A stretch of DNA of 64,000 nt from DASUBV01 sp963822485. Its GTDB lineage: Bacteria > Actinomycetota > Actinomycetes > Streptosporangiales > Streptosporangiaceae. A model generated the notes under the pieces. That model was not told the DNA's origin and searched no databases. It worked only from the letters and a program-made list of their open reading frames with translations. Position numbers and translations under genes: made by a program. Positions 15,668 through 24,091 of the stretch are shown piece by piece; positions within the stretch are counted from its first letter, which is position 1, and the number at the start of each line of letters is the position of its first letter. Location: the NCBI GenBank assembly GCA_963822485.1, contig CAWGHW010000009.1, positions 310,001-374,000 of the forward strand. The letters run 5' to 3'.

Positions 15668-16561
15668 TCACGGGCCCAGGTCCCAGAGCAGGCGGTAGTA
15701 GCGGGTGCGGACCAGGTCGCGGCCGACGCCATAGGCCGCCAGCAAGACGTCCTCCCAGCCGGGGCCGTAGTTCCACGCCGTGCTCCAGGTGGCCACGGCC
15801 AGGTCGGCCCACCGGTCCGCCACGCCCAGCTCACCCAGGTCCACATGCGCCGACCAGTGACCCTCGTCGTCCAGCAGCGTGTTCGGCGCGCAGGCATCGC
15901 CGTGGCACACCACCAGCTGGTCGACCGGCGGGATATCGGCCACCAGCTCGAGGGCGCGGTCCAGGCCCAGCGGCCGGTGTTCCTCGTGCCACCGGGCCGG
16001 GTCGTCCAGCCAGCCGAGAGCCGCCCGGCGCCGAGCGTCGGCCACCCGCTCGGAAGCCGCCCAGGAGAACGGGCAGTCCGCGACCGGCAGCCGGTCGTGC
16101 AGCGCGCGCAGCCCGGCGCCGATCGCGGTGACGGCGGTGCGCGGGTCGGCCAGCCAGCGCGGCGAGACCGCGTTCTCGCCCGGCAGCGCGGTGGTGACCA
16201 GCCAGGATCCGGCCTCGTCGGCGCCCAGGTCCAGCGGCCGCGCCACCGGCGTATAGGCGGCGGCCCAGGCCATCCGGTCGCGTTCGGCGGCCAGGTCGAT
16301 GCCCGACTCGGCCGGGGTCCACTTCACGAAGCGCTGGCCGGCCCCCGTCCCGATCAGGAACGCCCGCCCGCCGACCTCGTTCTCCCACAGCGGCCGGACC
16401 CGGCGCCCGGCGGCGCGTTCCGGGCCGCCGGGCACTGGACCCATCATGAAAGCGTGCCCGGCCGCGATCGCCGCCACGCTCGGCGGGACCTGGATCTCCG
16501 ACGTCGGCTTGTCCAGCGGCTGGTCCGTCGGCTGGTCCGTCGGCGGCGGCTCGGTAACCAC
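15668..16561 (-). CDS. APH-like phosphotransferase, resembling aminoglycoside 3'-phosphotransferases
   Basis: Cytoplasmic kinase-fold enzyme of 297 aa. The catalytic loop HGDACAPN (residues 220-227) and the metal-binding segment VDLGELGVADRWADLA (from 240) follow the APH(3') pattern closely. The ATP-lysine region is FLIGTGAGQRFVKW. The first 30 residues are Pro/Thr-rich and repetitive (TDQP). The GTG at 16561 faces the GtrA gene 75 bp away. Whether it modifies an aminoglycoside, another antibiotic or a metabolite cannot be told from the sequence; a chromosomal setting without mobile genes suggests an intrinsic role. Confidence 0.8.
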   Translation of the reverse strand: MVTEPPPTDQPTDQPLDKPTSEIQVPPSVAAIAAGHAFMMGPVPGGPERAAGRRVRPLWENEVGGRAFLIGTGAGQRFVKWTPAESGIDLAAERDRMAWAAAYTPVARPLDLGADEAGSWLVTTALPGENAVSPRWLADPRTAVTAIGAGLRALHDRLPVADCPFSWAASERVADARRRAALGWLDDPARWHEEHRPLGLDRALELVADIPPVDQLVVCHGDACAPNTLLDDEGHWSAHVDLGELGVADRWADLAVATWSTAWNYGPGWEDVLLAAYGVGRDLVRTRYYRLLWDLGP

Positions 16562-16636
16562 GGCTCAGATCCTGCCACCGGGAGAGGTGGCTCGTTTGCC
16601 GGGCCGCCGCGGCCCCGCCCGGCTACTGTCGGGCCG

Positions 16637-17587
16637 GTGACCTCGATGCGCGCGCTATATGCCCGGTTCCGGCAGCTGATCCACGAGGTCGGGCGCTTCG
16701 GAGTGGTCGGGCTGGGCGGCCTGGTCGTGACCGACGGCGGCGCCAACCTGCTCACGTACCGGGCCGGGATGAACTCCGTGGCCGCGACCGCCATCGCGAC
16801 CGTGGTCGCCACCGCACTGACGTTCGTCGGCAGCCGTTACTGGACCTTCCGGCACCGGGAGCGCAGCGGGGCCCGCCGCGAGACGGTGCTGTTCTTCGCA
16901 CTGAACGCGGTCGGCATCGGCATCGCCGAGGCCTGCGTCGGGCTCACCTACCCGCTCGGCCTGGCCCGCGACGGGCTGGCCTACAACGTGGCCCTGAACG
17001 GCGGCATCGCCCTGGCCACTCTGTTCCGCTACTGGTCGTACAAGAAGTGGGTCTGGCCCGCCACGCCCGCCATGCGGCCCGCCACGCGGCCTGCCACGCC
17101 CGCCATGCGCGCGCCCAGGCCCGCCCGGCTTATCTGCGGCCGGCTCTGGCTGCTGGCCCAGGAAGTCACCCGGTTCGCCGTGGTCGGCGGCGCCGCCCTG
17201 CTGATCACCGACGCCGGCGCCAACCTCCTGCACTTCGGCCTCGGTACCGGGCCGCTGACCGCGGACGTGATCGCCACCTCCGCCGCCCTGGCCGTCACCT
17301 ACACCGGCCACCGCTACTGGACCTTCCGCCACCGCCACCGCCCCGGCGTGCCGCGCGAAGCGGTCACGTTCCTGGCCCTCAACACCGCCGGGCTGGCCGT
17401 CCAGCTCGCCTGCATCGGGCTGGCCAGCTACGCCCTCGACCTGCGCGGCGGTCTGGCCTACAACCTCGCCCTGGTCACCGGCGTGGCCCTGGCCACCGCT
17501 CTGCGCTACTGGACCTACCGGACCTGGGTCTGGCCGGCCCAGCCGGCCTCGCCCGCCGAGGCGCGCCGGCAGCTAGCCCGCAGCTAA
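16637..17587 (+). CDS. Tandem GtrA-domain membrane protein
   Basis: Membrane protein of 316 aa made of two GtrA-like units, each with about four helices. Unit 1 begins EVGRFGVVGLGGLVVTDGG and contains GSRYWTFRHRER; unit 2 begins EVTRFAVVGGAALLITDAG and contains GHRYWTFRHRHR. Both end in a similar YWSYKKWVWP / YWTYRTWVWP motif. They are joined by a Pro/Ala/Thr/Met repeat linker (about residues 138-158). Single GtrA proteins carry or flip polyprenol-linked sugars for cell-surface glycans. A fused pair may act as a built-in dimer. The GTG at 16637 is tentative; an ATG at 16646 is possible. Confidence 0.82.
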   Translation: MTSMRALYARFRQLIHEVGRFGVVGLGGLVVTDGGANLLTYRAGMNSVAATAIATVVATALTFVGSRYWTFRHRERSGARRETVLFFALNAVGIGIAEACVGLTYPLGLARDGLAYNVALNGGIALATLFRYWSYKKWVWPATPAMRPATRPATPAMRAPRPARLICGRLWLLAQEVTRFAVVGGAALLITDAGANLLHFGLGTGPLTADVIATSAALAVTYTGHRYWTFRHRHRPGVPREAVTFLALNTAGLAVQLACIGLASYALDLRGGLAYNLALVTGVALATALRYWTYRTWVWPAQPASPAEARRQLARS

Positions 17588-17614
17588 GCCGGTTAACGGG
17601 GTAGGTTCCGCGAT

Positions 17615-18091
17615 ATGCCCAGGAACTATCTGATATCGCGCCAGTTGTCGATCACCGACCGGTTCTCGATCACCGACGAGACCGGGGCCCCGCAGTTCAC
17701 CGTCCAGGGCCGGTTCGCGTTCTCGTCCCAGCTGTCCGTCCGTGACGCCATGGGCACCGAGGTCGCGACCATCCGGCGCCCGGCCTTCTCCCGGCGCTAC
17801 GAGGTCGTCGCCGGCGGCCACCCCGCCACCGTCCGGCCGGTCGGCGTGCTCGCCCGGCGGTACGAGATCGACTCGGCCGAAGGGCACCTGGCCGCCACCG
17901 GCAACTTCACCGGGCGGCAGTACACCATCTCGCGCGGCGCCACCCGGGTGGCCGCCGTGGCCCAGCGCCGCGGGCTGCGCGAGCGGTTCGCCGTTGAGGT
18001 CCAGGACGAGGAGAGCCCGGTGCTCATGCTCTCGGTGATCGTGGTCATCGAGACCATCCGGGACCGGCGCCGCCGCTCAGCGTCCAGCTAG
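17615..18091 (+). CDS. LURP-one-related (tubby-like fold) protein
   Basis: Small 158-aa beta-rich protein of the LOR/LURP-one family. Seen are the initial SRQLSITDRFSITDETG and the repeated strand-turn pattern of basic and aromatic residues, ending in a hydrophobic C-terminal helix (VLMLSVIVVIETIRD). These proteins share the phospholipid-scramblase/tubby fold; their role in bacteria is unknown. A paralogue lies at 20177-20671, on the other side of a HAL-like gene. The ATG start is 27 bp after the GtrA stop. Confidence 0.82.
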   Translation: MPRNYLISRQLSITDRFSITDETGAPQFTVQGRFAFSSQLSVRDAMGTEVATIRRPAFSRRYEVVAGGHPATVRPVGVLARRYEIDSAEGHLAATGNFTGRQYTISRGATRVAAVAQRRGLRERFAVEVQDEESPVLMLSVIVVIETIRDRRRRSASS

Positions 18092-18120
18092 CCCGCTAGC
18101 CCGCTAATCCAGCTAGCCAG

Positions 18121-18603
18121 CTAGTCCGGCTCCCCGTCAGCCTCACGGCGCAGCAGCGGCAGCACGAACCACAGCCCGGTGAACACCACCCCCACGGCGA
18201 TGGTGATCAGCACCGCGGCCAGCCCGGCGGCCACGTAGCTCAGCACCAGCGCCACCGACGCCGTGATCGACAGGCCCACCGCCACCAGGCCCAGGATGGC
18301 CAGCACGTTGGCCGTCCGGACCAGCGACTCCTTCTGCCGCCGCCGGAACACCAGCCGGTGGTAGGCCACCGGGCTGAGCAGCAGCCCCGTGGACAGCGCC
18401 GCCAGCAGCAGCGCGGTCAGGTACAGGTCGCGCTGGTCCGGGGACAGCCGCACGAACCGGGTCGTGAACGGGATGGCCAGCAGGAAGCCGAACAGTACCT
18501 GCACGCCCAGCCCGGCGATGCGCACCTCCTGGAGCAGCTCCATCAGGTTGCGGTCGTCGCGCTCGGCCTCCGTCTCCGCGCGCGGGTCCGCGGCCGGCCT
18601 CAT
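18121..18603 (-). CDS. DUF6328-type four-helix membrane protein
   Basis: Protein of 160 aa with an acidic, Glu/Arg-rich N-terminus (RAETEAERDDRNLMELLQE) and four hydrophobic helices, the pattern of DUF6328 proteins found widely in actinobacteria. Function unknown. It converges with the first LURP-one gene; the 29-bp gap contains CTAGC repeats able to fold. It diverges from the HAL-like gene, 90 bp apart. Confidence 0.7.
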   Translation of the reverse strand: MRPAADPRAETEAERDDRNLMELLQEVRIAGLGVQVLFGFLLAIPFTTRFVRLSPDQRDLYLTALLLAALSTGLLLSPVAYHRLVFRRRQKESLVRTANVLAILGLVAVGLSITASVALVLSYVAAGLAAVLITIAVGVVFTGLWFVLPLLRREADGEPD

Positions 18604-18693
18604 CGCCTCACCTCCCTGCCTTCAGGCCAGACACCTGCCCTCAAAACGCCTGGTTAGACTCGCCGGACCGCCCGACAAGAGGAGCATTAACAA

Positions 18694-20137
18694 ATGAGCT
18701 CAGCGCCGGTCCTGCTCGACGGCGAGTCGCTGACCTGCGCCCAGGTCGCTGCCGCGGCGCGGGGCCGGGCGCCGGTCACGATCAGCGACGCGGGCCGGGC
18801 CAGGGCCAGGGCCGCCGCCCTGGTCGCGGCCGAGGTCACCGCGCAGCGCCCGGTCTACGGGCGGACCACCGGCGTGGGCGCCAACCGCGACCAGCCCGTC
18901 GGCCCGGCCGACGACGAGGCCGGCCTGCGGCTGATGCGCAGCCACGCCGGCGGCGGCGGCCCGCTGGTGCCGCCCGAGCTGAGCCGGGCCATGCTCGTGG
19001 TCCGGGCCAACCAGCTGGCCGCCGGGGGCGCCGGCGTGGACCCCGGCGTGCTCGACGTGCTGGCCGACGGCCTGAATCGCGGCCTGTCCGTGCCCGTGCC
19101 CACCTACGGCGCCATCGGCACCGGTGACCTGACCGCCATGGCCGAGGCCGCCCTGTGCCTCATCGGCGAGCGGGACTGGCTGCCCCCCGGTCCCGGCCAG
19201 CCCCGGTTCCCGCTCGGCTCGGCCGACGCCCTGGCCTTCATGTCCTCCAGCGCCGCCACCCTTGGTGAGGCCTGCCTGGCCTGCGACGACCTGGCCGGCC
19301 TGCTGCGGGCCAGCACGCTGATCGCCGCGTTCTCGCTGCTGGCCGTGAACGCGTCCATGGAGCCCTACGCCGAGGCCGTGCACCGCGGCCGCCGCCCCGG
19401 CCAGCAGGCCGTGGCGGCCCGGATGCGCGGCCTGCTCGACGGCCAGCCCGGACCGTCGGCCCGGATCCAGGACCCCTACGGATACCGGGCCCTGCCCCAG
19501 GTCCACGGCGCCGCCGTGGACGCCGTCGCCCACGCCGAGCGGACCGTCACCGTCGACATCAACGCCGCCGACGAGAACCCCCTGGTCGACGTGGCCGGGC
19601 AGGCCGTCTGGCACAACGGCAACTTCCACACCGCCTACCTCGGCCTGGCCCTGGACGCCGTCCGCGCGGCCCTGTTCCAGACCGCCGCGCTGGCCGCCGC
19701 GCGCCTGGGCACGCTGGTCGAGCCCCGGTTCACCAGCCTGACCCCGTTCCTGGCCGGCGAACCTCAGCCCAGCTCCGGGATCATGATCCTGGAGTACGTG
19801 GTGCACGCCGCGGTGGCCGACATCCGCCGCCTGGCCGCCCCGGCCGCGCTCGGCGCCGCGGTGCTGTCGCGCGGCGTCGAGGACCACGCCGGGCTTCTCC
19901 ACCCAGGCGGCCAGGGCCATCACCGACGTGCTCACCCCGTACCGGATGGTGCTGGCCAGCGAGCTGGTCGCCGCGGTCCGAGCGCTGCGGATGGCCCAGC
20001 TCCGCCCGGCCGGCGCCGAGCTCGCCGACGCCCTGGCGCTGGCCGCCGGCGTCCTGTCCGCGGACACCCGGGACCGGCCGCTGGACGACGACCTGGCCGC
20101 CGCGCTGGACCTGCTGCCCCGACTGGCCGGCGGGTGA
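18694..20137 (+). CDS. HAL/PAL-family ammonia-lyase-like protein, frameshifted
   Basis: Resembles histidine/aromatic amino-acid ammonia-lyases over its full length: YGRTTGVGAN near the N-terminus, QDPYGYRALPQVHGAA and ADENPLVD in the core. Two oddities are seen. First, the MIO-forming Ala-Ser-Gly is not evident: the aligned segment reads TYGAIGTGDLTAMAE. Second, the frame breaks after SRGVEDHAG: the expected continuation FSTQAARAITD and the true C-terminus (to 20137) are in another frame, as if one extra G sits in the GGG at 19891-19893. The ATG start has a GAGGAG ribosome site. It may be a lyase with a modified active site, a non-catalytic homologue, or a pseudogene. Confidence 0.75.
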
Positions 20138-20176
20138 TCCTTGCCCCCATACGGGCGTGCTGCGACAGTTGTCCGC

Positions 20177-20671
20177 GTGCACTACACAATGTCCAGTAAG
20201 TGGGCGCTCCTGGAGCGGTTCGAGATCACCGACGCCGACGGCACCCCGTACCTCGAGGCCCGCGGCCACCTCCGCGCCAAGATCACCCTGCACGACACCA
20301 GCGGCCGCGAGGTGGCCGACATCCGCAAGCACATGCTCAGCGACGCCCACGAGGTCTACCTCGGCGGGCAGCGCGCGGCCCACGTCCGGCACGCCGGGTT
20401 CCTCGGTGATCACTACGACATCGAGACCAGCTACGGGCCGCTGCGCGCCCGCGGGCACTTCGACGGCGGCGACTACACGCTGGACCAGGGCGGCAAGGCG
20501 GTCGCGACGATGCGGCGCAAGCTGTCCCTGCGGGAGCGGTTCGCCATCGACATCGCCGACGGCCAGAACGACCTCCTCCTGCTCGCGGTCATGCTGGCCA
20601 TCGAGGCCATCCACGAGGAGCGCCGCCAGCAGCAGGGCGGCGGTCGCGGCGGCCTGCTCGGCAACCTGTAA
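20177..20671 (+). CDS. LURP-one-related (tubby-like fold) protein, second copy
   Basis: Protein of 164 aa homologous to the product of 17615-18091: same start (MSSKWALLERFEITDADG), the same central basic strand and KLSLRERFAIDIAD close to its partner's GLRERFAVEVQD. The C-terminus is a hydrophobic helix plus a Gln/Gly-rich tail. The GTG at 20177 is chosen because homology starts there; a TTG at 20141 would add 12 unlikely residues. It follows the HAL-like gene by 39 bp and may be co-transcribed. Confidence 0.8.
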   Translation: MHYTMSSKWALLERFEITDADGTPYLEARGHLRAKITLHDTSGREVADIRKHMLSDAHEVYLGGQRAAHVRHAGFLGDHYDIETSYGPLRARGHFDGGDYTLDQGGKAVATMRRKLSLRERFAIDIADGQNDLLLLAVMLAIEAIHEERRQQQGGGRGGLLGNL

Positions 20672-21253
20672 GCGGTCCAGAGCACCGTGGCGCGCGGCCA
20701 TCAGGCACCCAGCCAACAAGTGTCCGCTCCGGCCCTGCCACGCAGGCCGCACGCGTCCCGCTGGCAGCGCCAGTCACTCCCGCCAGCTGCGCGGCCGGGC
20801 GCGACGCTCGGGGGTGCCCAGCGGGCTGTGACTGATGCGGCTAGAGGGCCCGACGGGGCCGAGGTGACGGCGCGCAGGAGTGCCGCGGGCCTGTCGCAAG
20901 ATCAGGCCATCGTGGATGTCCCGCTACTACCCCCATAGCGTTACCAATGGGACACCCACGACCGTGATCATCGGGCTGCTCACCGTGTGTGAGGTTTGTG
21001 AGGCGAGCGGGACGTGCGCGAGGCGGGGCCGCGTTGTGGCCGGCCGGAAAGCCCGGATGTGGCTGGCTAGTTCGGGGTAGCTCATGATCACGACCGACTC
21101 GCCGGAGTCTGCTGCGGCAAGTCGGTCACGATCATGATGCTGAGCAGTCAGCTCTCTGATAACAGCAAGAAGCGTCGCGCCGCCGCCGCGCCGCGGGGCC
21201 CCGACACAGACCAACAGGCTCCGGGTGTTACCAACGGGTGTCCGCCAGCTTGA
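20672..21253. repeat. Gene-poor region with dispersed-repeat pieces
   Basis: No convincing gene in 582 bases. It holds a 56-nt hairpin element (21084-21139), a 29-bp sequence repeated at 62166-62194 (here 21155-21183), and two copies of GTTACCAAYGGG (20940 and 21227) that bracket them. The GC content is lower than around it. It looks like an accumulation of small non-coding repeats or a decayed mobile insert. Confidence 0.6.
21084..21139. repeat. REP-like 56-nt hairpin element, copy 1
   Basis: Arms CATGATCACGACCGACT (21083-21099) and AGTCGGTCACGATCATG (21120-21136) pair over 17 bases except for a central AC/AC mismatch, with a 20-base loop. A second copy of exactly the same length lies at 49141-49196, sharing GATCACGACCG, GCTGCGG and CACGATCATG. 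Both are intergenic. Confidence 0.65.
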
Positions 21254-21439
21254 TCACGATGGCGGGCTACGTCGGGGGCTGCCGGGCTCGTCCGCCGGCG
21301 AACGCGGCTGCTGGCTGGCCGCTGGGCACTCCGGCCGGTGGCCCTCGGACTCCATGGCCCCGCAGTCCGGGCAGACCAGGTGGGCCCAGCAGGCCGCCTC
21401 GCCGCCGCGCTCCTCGCGCTGCTGGCCCTGATCCGTCAT
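21254..21439 (-). CDS. Small zinc-ribbon-like protein (61 aa)
   Basis: Short protein with a putative metal site CPDCG followed by HRPEC, in a Glu/Gln/Pro-rich context. An excellent GGGAGGAG ribosome site lies seven bases before the ATG at 21439, which argues that it is real. It is divergent from the DUF3565/DUF1971 gene 74 bp away, and both have strong ribosome sites. No family was recognised. Zinc binding is inferred from the Cys/His spacing. Confidence 0.6.
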   Translation of the reverse strand: MTDQGQQREERGGEAACWAHLVCPDCGAMESEGHRPECPAASQQPRSPADEPGSPRRSPPS

Positions 21440-21513
21440 CGCCGCTCCTCCCAGCCGGCCGCCCGCCGCCTACCGCCCCGCCGTAGATTTATACCCGGAT
21501 CGGAGGTGCTCAC

Positions 21514-22050
21514 GTGAGCGGCGGCAGCCGGACCAGGCGGGCGATCACCGGGTTCCGCCAGGACGCCGAGGGGGACTGGGTGGCCGAGCTGGCCTGCCTG
21601 CACAGCCAGCACATGCGCCACAACCCGCCGCTCAACTTCCGGCCCTGGGTGACCGACGCCGGCACCCGGCAGGCCCGGATCGGCACCGAGATCGGCTGCC
21701 CGCTGTGCGACCGGGCGGAGTTGCCGGCCGAGCTGACCCTGCTGCGCACGGCCGGCCCGTTCACTGACGAGTCCCTGCCCGCTGGCCTGCGCCGCACCCA
21801 TCACACCGCCGAGGGCACCTGGGGCGTGCTGCGGGTGCTCGCCGGTGTCGTGCGCTGCCAGCTGGAGGTCTGCCCGCCCCTGGACGTGGTGCTGGCGGCC
21901 GGATCGGGCCAGCCGCTCCCGCCCGGCATCGCGCACCGCATCGAGCCTGACCCGCCCGTCCGGCTGGCCGTGGAGTTCTGGGGCCGCGCCCGCGACGGCC
22001 GCCAGCCGGACGCTCACCAGCCGGACGCTCACGAGCAGGCCGCCCCCTGA
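21514..22050 (+). CDS. DUF3565-DUF1971 fusion protein
   Basis: Protein of 178 aa joining two small domains. DUF3565 (about 1-70) shows the signature GFRQDAEGDWVAEL, LACLHSQHMRHNPP and CPLCDRAELP. DUF1971 (about 80-165), a cupin-like TehB/YeaR-type domain, shows LPAGLRRTHHTAEGTWG and PPGIAHRIEPDPP. Each is often a separate protein; DUF1971 relatives are linked to tellurite and nitrite stress. Cys and His residues suggest metal binding (inference). The GTG at 21514 has GGAGG seven bases upstream. The C-terminus carries a QPDAH repeat. Confidence 0.85.
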   Translation: MSGGSRTRRAITGFRQDAEGDWVAELACLHSQHMRHNPPLNFRPWVTDAGTRQARIGTEIGCPLCDRAELPAELTLLRTAGPFTDESLPAGLRRTHHTAEGTWGVLRVLAGVVRCQLEVCPPLDVVLAAGSGQPLPPGIAHRIEPDPPVRLAVEFWGRARDGRQPDAHQPDAHEQAAP

Positions 22051-22128
22051 GCTGGCCCGGGTCGTCTCGGTGGCCGCCGCCTTCACCTGGCTCGGCCCGG
22101 CCTGGGACGGACCCTGGCCAGGCCCTGG

Positions 22129-23055
22129 TCAGGAGGCCAGCTCGGAGAGTTTCTGCTGGGCCTTGGCCAGGCTGTAGCGATGCCGGGCCAGGCCCGCCCA
22201 CGGGTCGTCGGCGCCGGTCAGCCCGGCCACCCGGTCGGGCACGGTCGCGATGGTGAATCGCCGCGGGGTCAGCCCGGTGTCGTCCAGCTCGGCCCAGTGC
22301 AGCGGCGTGGCCACCGGGGCGCCGGGGCGGCCGCGCACGGCGTAGGGCGCGGTGGCCGTCTGCGCGTAGGCGTTGCGCATGATGTCGGCGTAGATCCGGT
22401 CGCCGCGCTTGTCCTTGCGCTGCTCCAGGGTGAGCAGGCCGGGCTCGCGGGCGACCAGCAGCTCGGCCGCCTGGCGGGCGAACTGCCGGGAGGCGTCGAA
22501 GTCGCCGTCGGCGACCAGCGGCAGGTGCACGTGCAGGCCCTTGCCGCCGGTGGTCTTCACGAACGTGGTCAGGCCCAGCTCGCCCTCCAGCAGCTCGCGC
22601 AGCAGCCGCGCGGCCCGCGCGGCCTCGGCGAAGTGGCCCTCGCCGGGCGGGTCCAGGTCGAAGATGACCTGGTCGGGCCGGTCCACGGCCTCGATGCGGC
22701 TGAGGAACACGTGCAGCTCGATGCAGGCCTGGTTGGCCAGGTAGGCCAGGGTGGCGGGCTTGTCGCAGATCACGTGGTGCACCGACCCGCCCTGCTTGGG
22801 CACCTCGGCGCGGGTCACCCAGTCCGGGAAGTAGTCCGGCGCGTTCTTCTGGAGGATCGAGTGGGCGGTGATGCCGTCCGGGTACCTGATCATGGTCACC
22901 GGCCGGTCCTTCAGCAGCGGCAGCATCCGGCCCGCCATGCCGTAGTAGTACTCGACCAGGTCGCGCTTGGTGAAGCCGTCGTCGGGAAACAGCACCTTGC
23001 CGGGGTGGGACAGCTCGACGGTGATCTGGCCGTCCTGCACGCGCTCGGCCGCCAT
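22129..23055 (-). CDS. LigD-type polymerase/primase domain protein (NHEJ)
   Basis: Stand-alone polymerase domain of 308 aa, the archaeo-eukaryotic-primase-like module of bacterial LigD that fills gaps during non-homologous end joining. Seen are ELSHPGKVLFPDDGFTKRDL, YPDGITAHSILQKNAPD, the catalytic FDLDPPGEGHF and GGKGLHVHLPL. It lies 49 bp after the separate DNA-ligase gene, on the same strand. No Ku gene and no phosphoesterase domain occur in the window. End joining, or another DNA-end repair role, is inferred from the family. Confidence 0.92.
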   Translation of the reverse strand: MAAERVQDGQITVELSHPGKVLFPDDGFTKRDLVEYYYGMAGRMLPLLKDRPVTMIRYPDGITAHSILQKNAPDYFPDWVTRAEVPKQGGSVHHVICDKPATLAYLANQACIELHVFLSRIEAVDRPDQVIFDLDPPGEGHFAEAARAARLLRELLEGELGLTTFVKTTGGKGLHVHLPLVADGDFDASRQFARQAAELLVAREPGLLTLEQRKDKRGDRIYADIMRNAYAQTATAPYAVRGRPGAPVATPLHWAELDDTGLTPRRFTIATVPDRVAGLTGADDPWAGLARHRYSLAKAQQKLSELAS

Positions 23056-23104
23056 GGCCTTGCCTCCTCCGCGGCTCGCTCCGCTGGCCTACGCTGGCTC
23101 GGCC

Positions 23105-24088
23105 CTACTGGGCCTGGGCTTTCTCGCGGACCACGGTGGCCGGGTCCTTGTCCCGGCGCAGGCCCTGGAAGCGCGGATGGCGCAGCTGCCCGGCGGTGGT
23201 CCACTCACTGAACGCGACCTGCCCGACCAGCTCGGGCTCAACCCAGTGCACGCCGGAGCGGGGCAGCGCGCCCCGGTCGAACGGCGGCTGCGGCCGCTCC
23301 AGCCCGGCCAGGGTGTGGCCCAGGCTGGTCAGCAGCGCGGTGTCGAAGCCGGTGCCGACCTTGCCGGCATAGGCCAGCCGGCCGTCGGCGTCGTAGTAGC
23401 CGATCAGCAGCGCGCCGAACCCGGTCCGCGAGCCCTTCGGGTCGGTGTAACCGCCGATCACGAACTCCTGGTTGTTCTGGCACTTGAACTTCAGCCAGTC
23501 CTTCGACCGGCCGGCCCGGTACGGCGCGTCGGCGCGCTTGACGACCAGGCCCTCCCAGCCCTGCGCGCAGGCGTACTCGTAGTACTTCACGCCGTCATGG
23601 GTGCGGTGCTGGGTGTACCGCAGCGGCCCGTCGAAGGTGAGCAGGCCGTGCAGGATCCGCTTGCGCTCGTGCAGCGGCAGCGGCCGGACGTCCTCGCCGT
23701 CCGCCCACAGCACGTCGAATATATAGAAGATCACCGGCACCGCCGCGCGCAGCGCCTCGGTGGGCCGGTGCACGCCCAGGCGCTGCTGGAGCCGGCTGAA
23801 GCTGGTCTCGTCGCCGTCGAAGGCGACGACTTCGCCGTCCACCACGAAATCGGTGCGCTCCTGAGCGTCCAGCGCCTCAGCCAGCTCCGGGTAGGTGTCA
23901 TTGACCTGCTGCTGATTGCGGGTCAGCAGCCGGGTGCTGCGCCCGGAGCGGTAAGCCAGGCACCGTTCCCCGTCGAACTTGCGCTCGTACACCCAGGCCG
24001 GGTCGCTGAACCGGTCATTGGTGAGCGTGGCCAGCTCGGGCTCCAGCCAGTCGGGCTGGGCGCCAGGGCCGGTGGCCGGGCCCGCCAC
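23105..24088 (-). CDS. ATP-dependent DNA ligase (LigD ligase-domain type)
   Basis: Ligase of 327 aa. The adenylation motif is KFDGER with the nucleophile Lys37. Other nucleotidyltransferase motifs seen are DGEVVAFDG, EGLVVKR and DWLKFKC, followed by an OB-fold domain with GFGALLIGYYD. It seals nicks after polymerase processing. It is followed by the polymerase-domain gene, so together they form a split LigD. The gene begins at a GTG 3 bp past the stop of the upstream DMT permease gene. Confidence 0.92.
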   Translation of the reverse strand: MAGPATGPGAQPDWLEPELATLTNDRFSDPAWVYERKFDGERCLAYRSGRSTRLLTRNQQQVNDTYPELAEALDAQERTDFVVDGEVVAFDGDETSFSRLQQRLGVHRPTEALRAAVPVIFYIFDVLWADGEDVRPLPLHERKRILHGLLTFDGPLRYTQHRTHDGVKYYEYACAQGWEGLVVKRADAPYRAGRSKDWLKFKCQNNQEFVIGGYTDPKGSRTGFGALLIGYYDADGRLAYAGKVGTGFDTALLTSLGHTLAGLERPQPPFDRGALPRSGVHWVEPELVGQVAFSEWTTAGQLRHPRFQGLRRDKDPATVVREKAQAQ

Positions 24089-24091
24089 TGG

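Noticed and set aside
20927..21214. 95-codon minus-strand frame over the repeat region
   Set aside because: Covers the hairpin element and the 29-bp repeat; similarity to the 62-kb region is due to the repeat and not to a gene.
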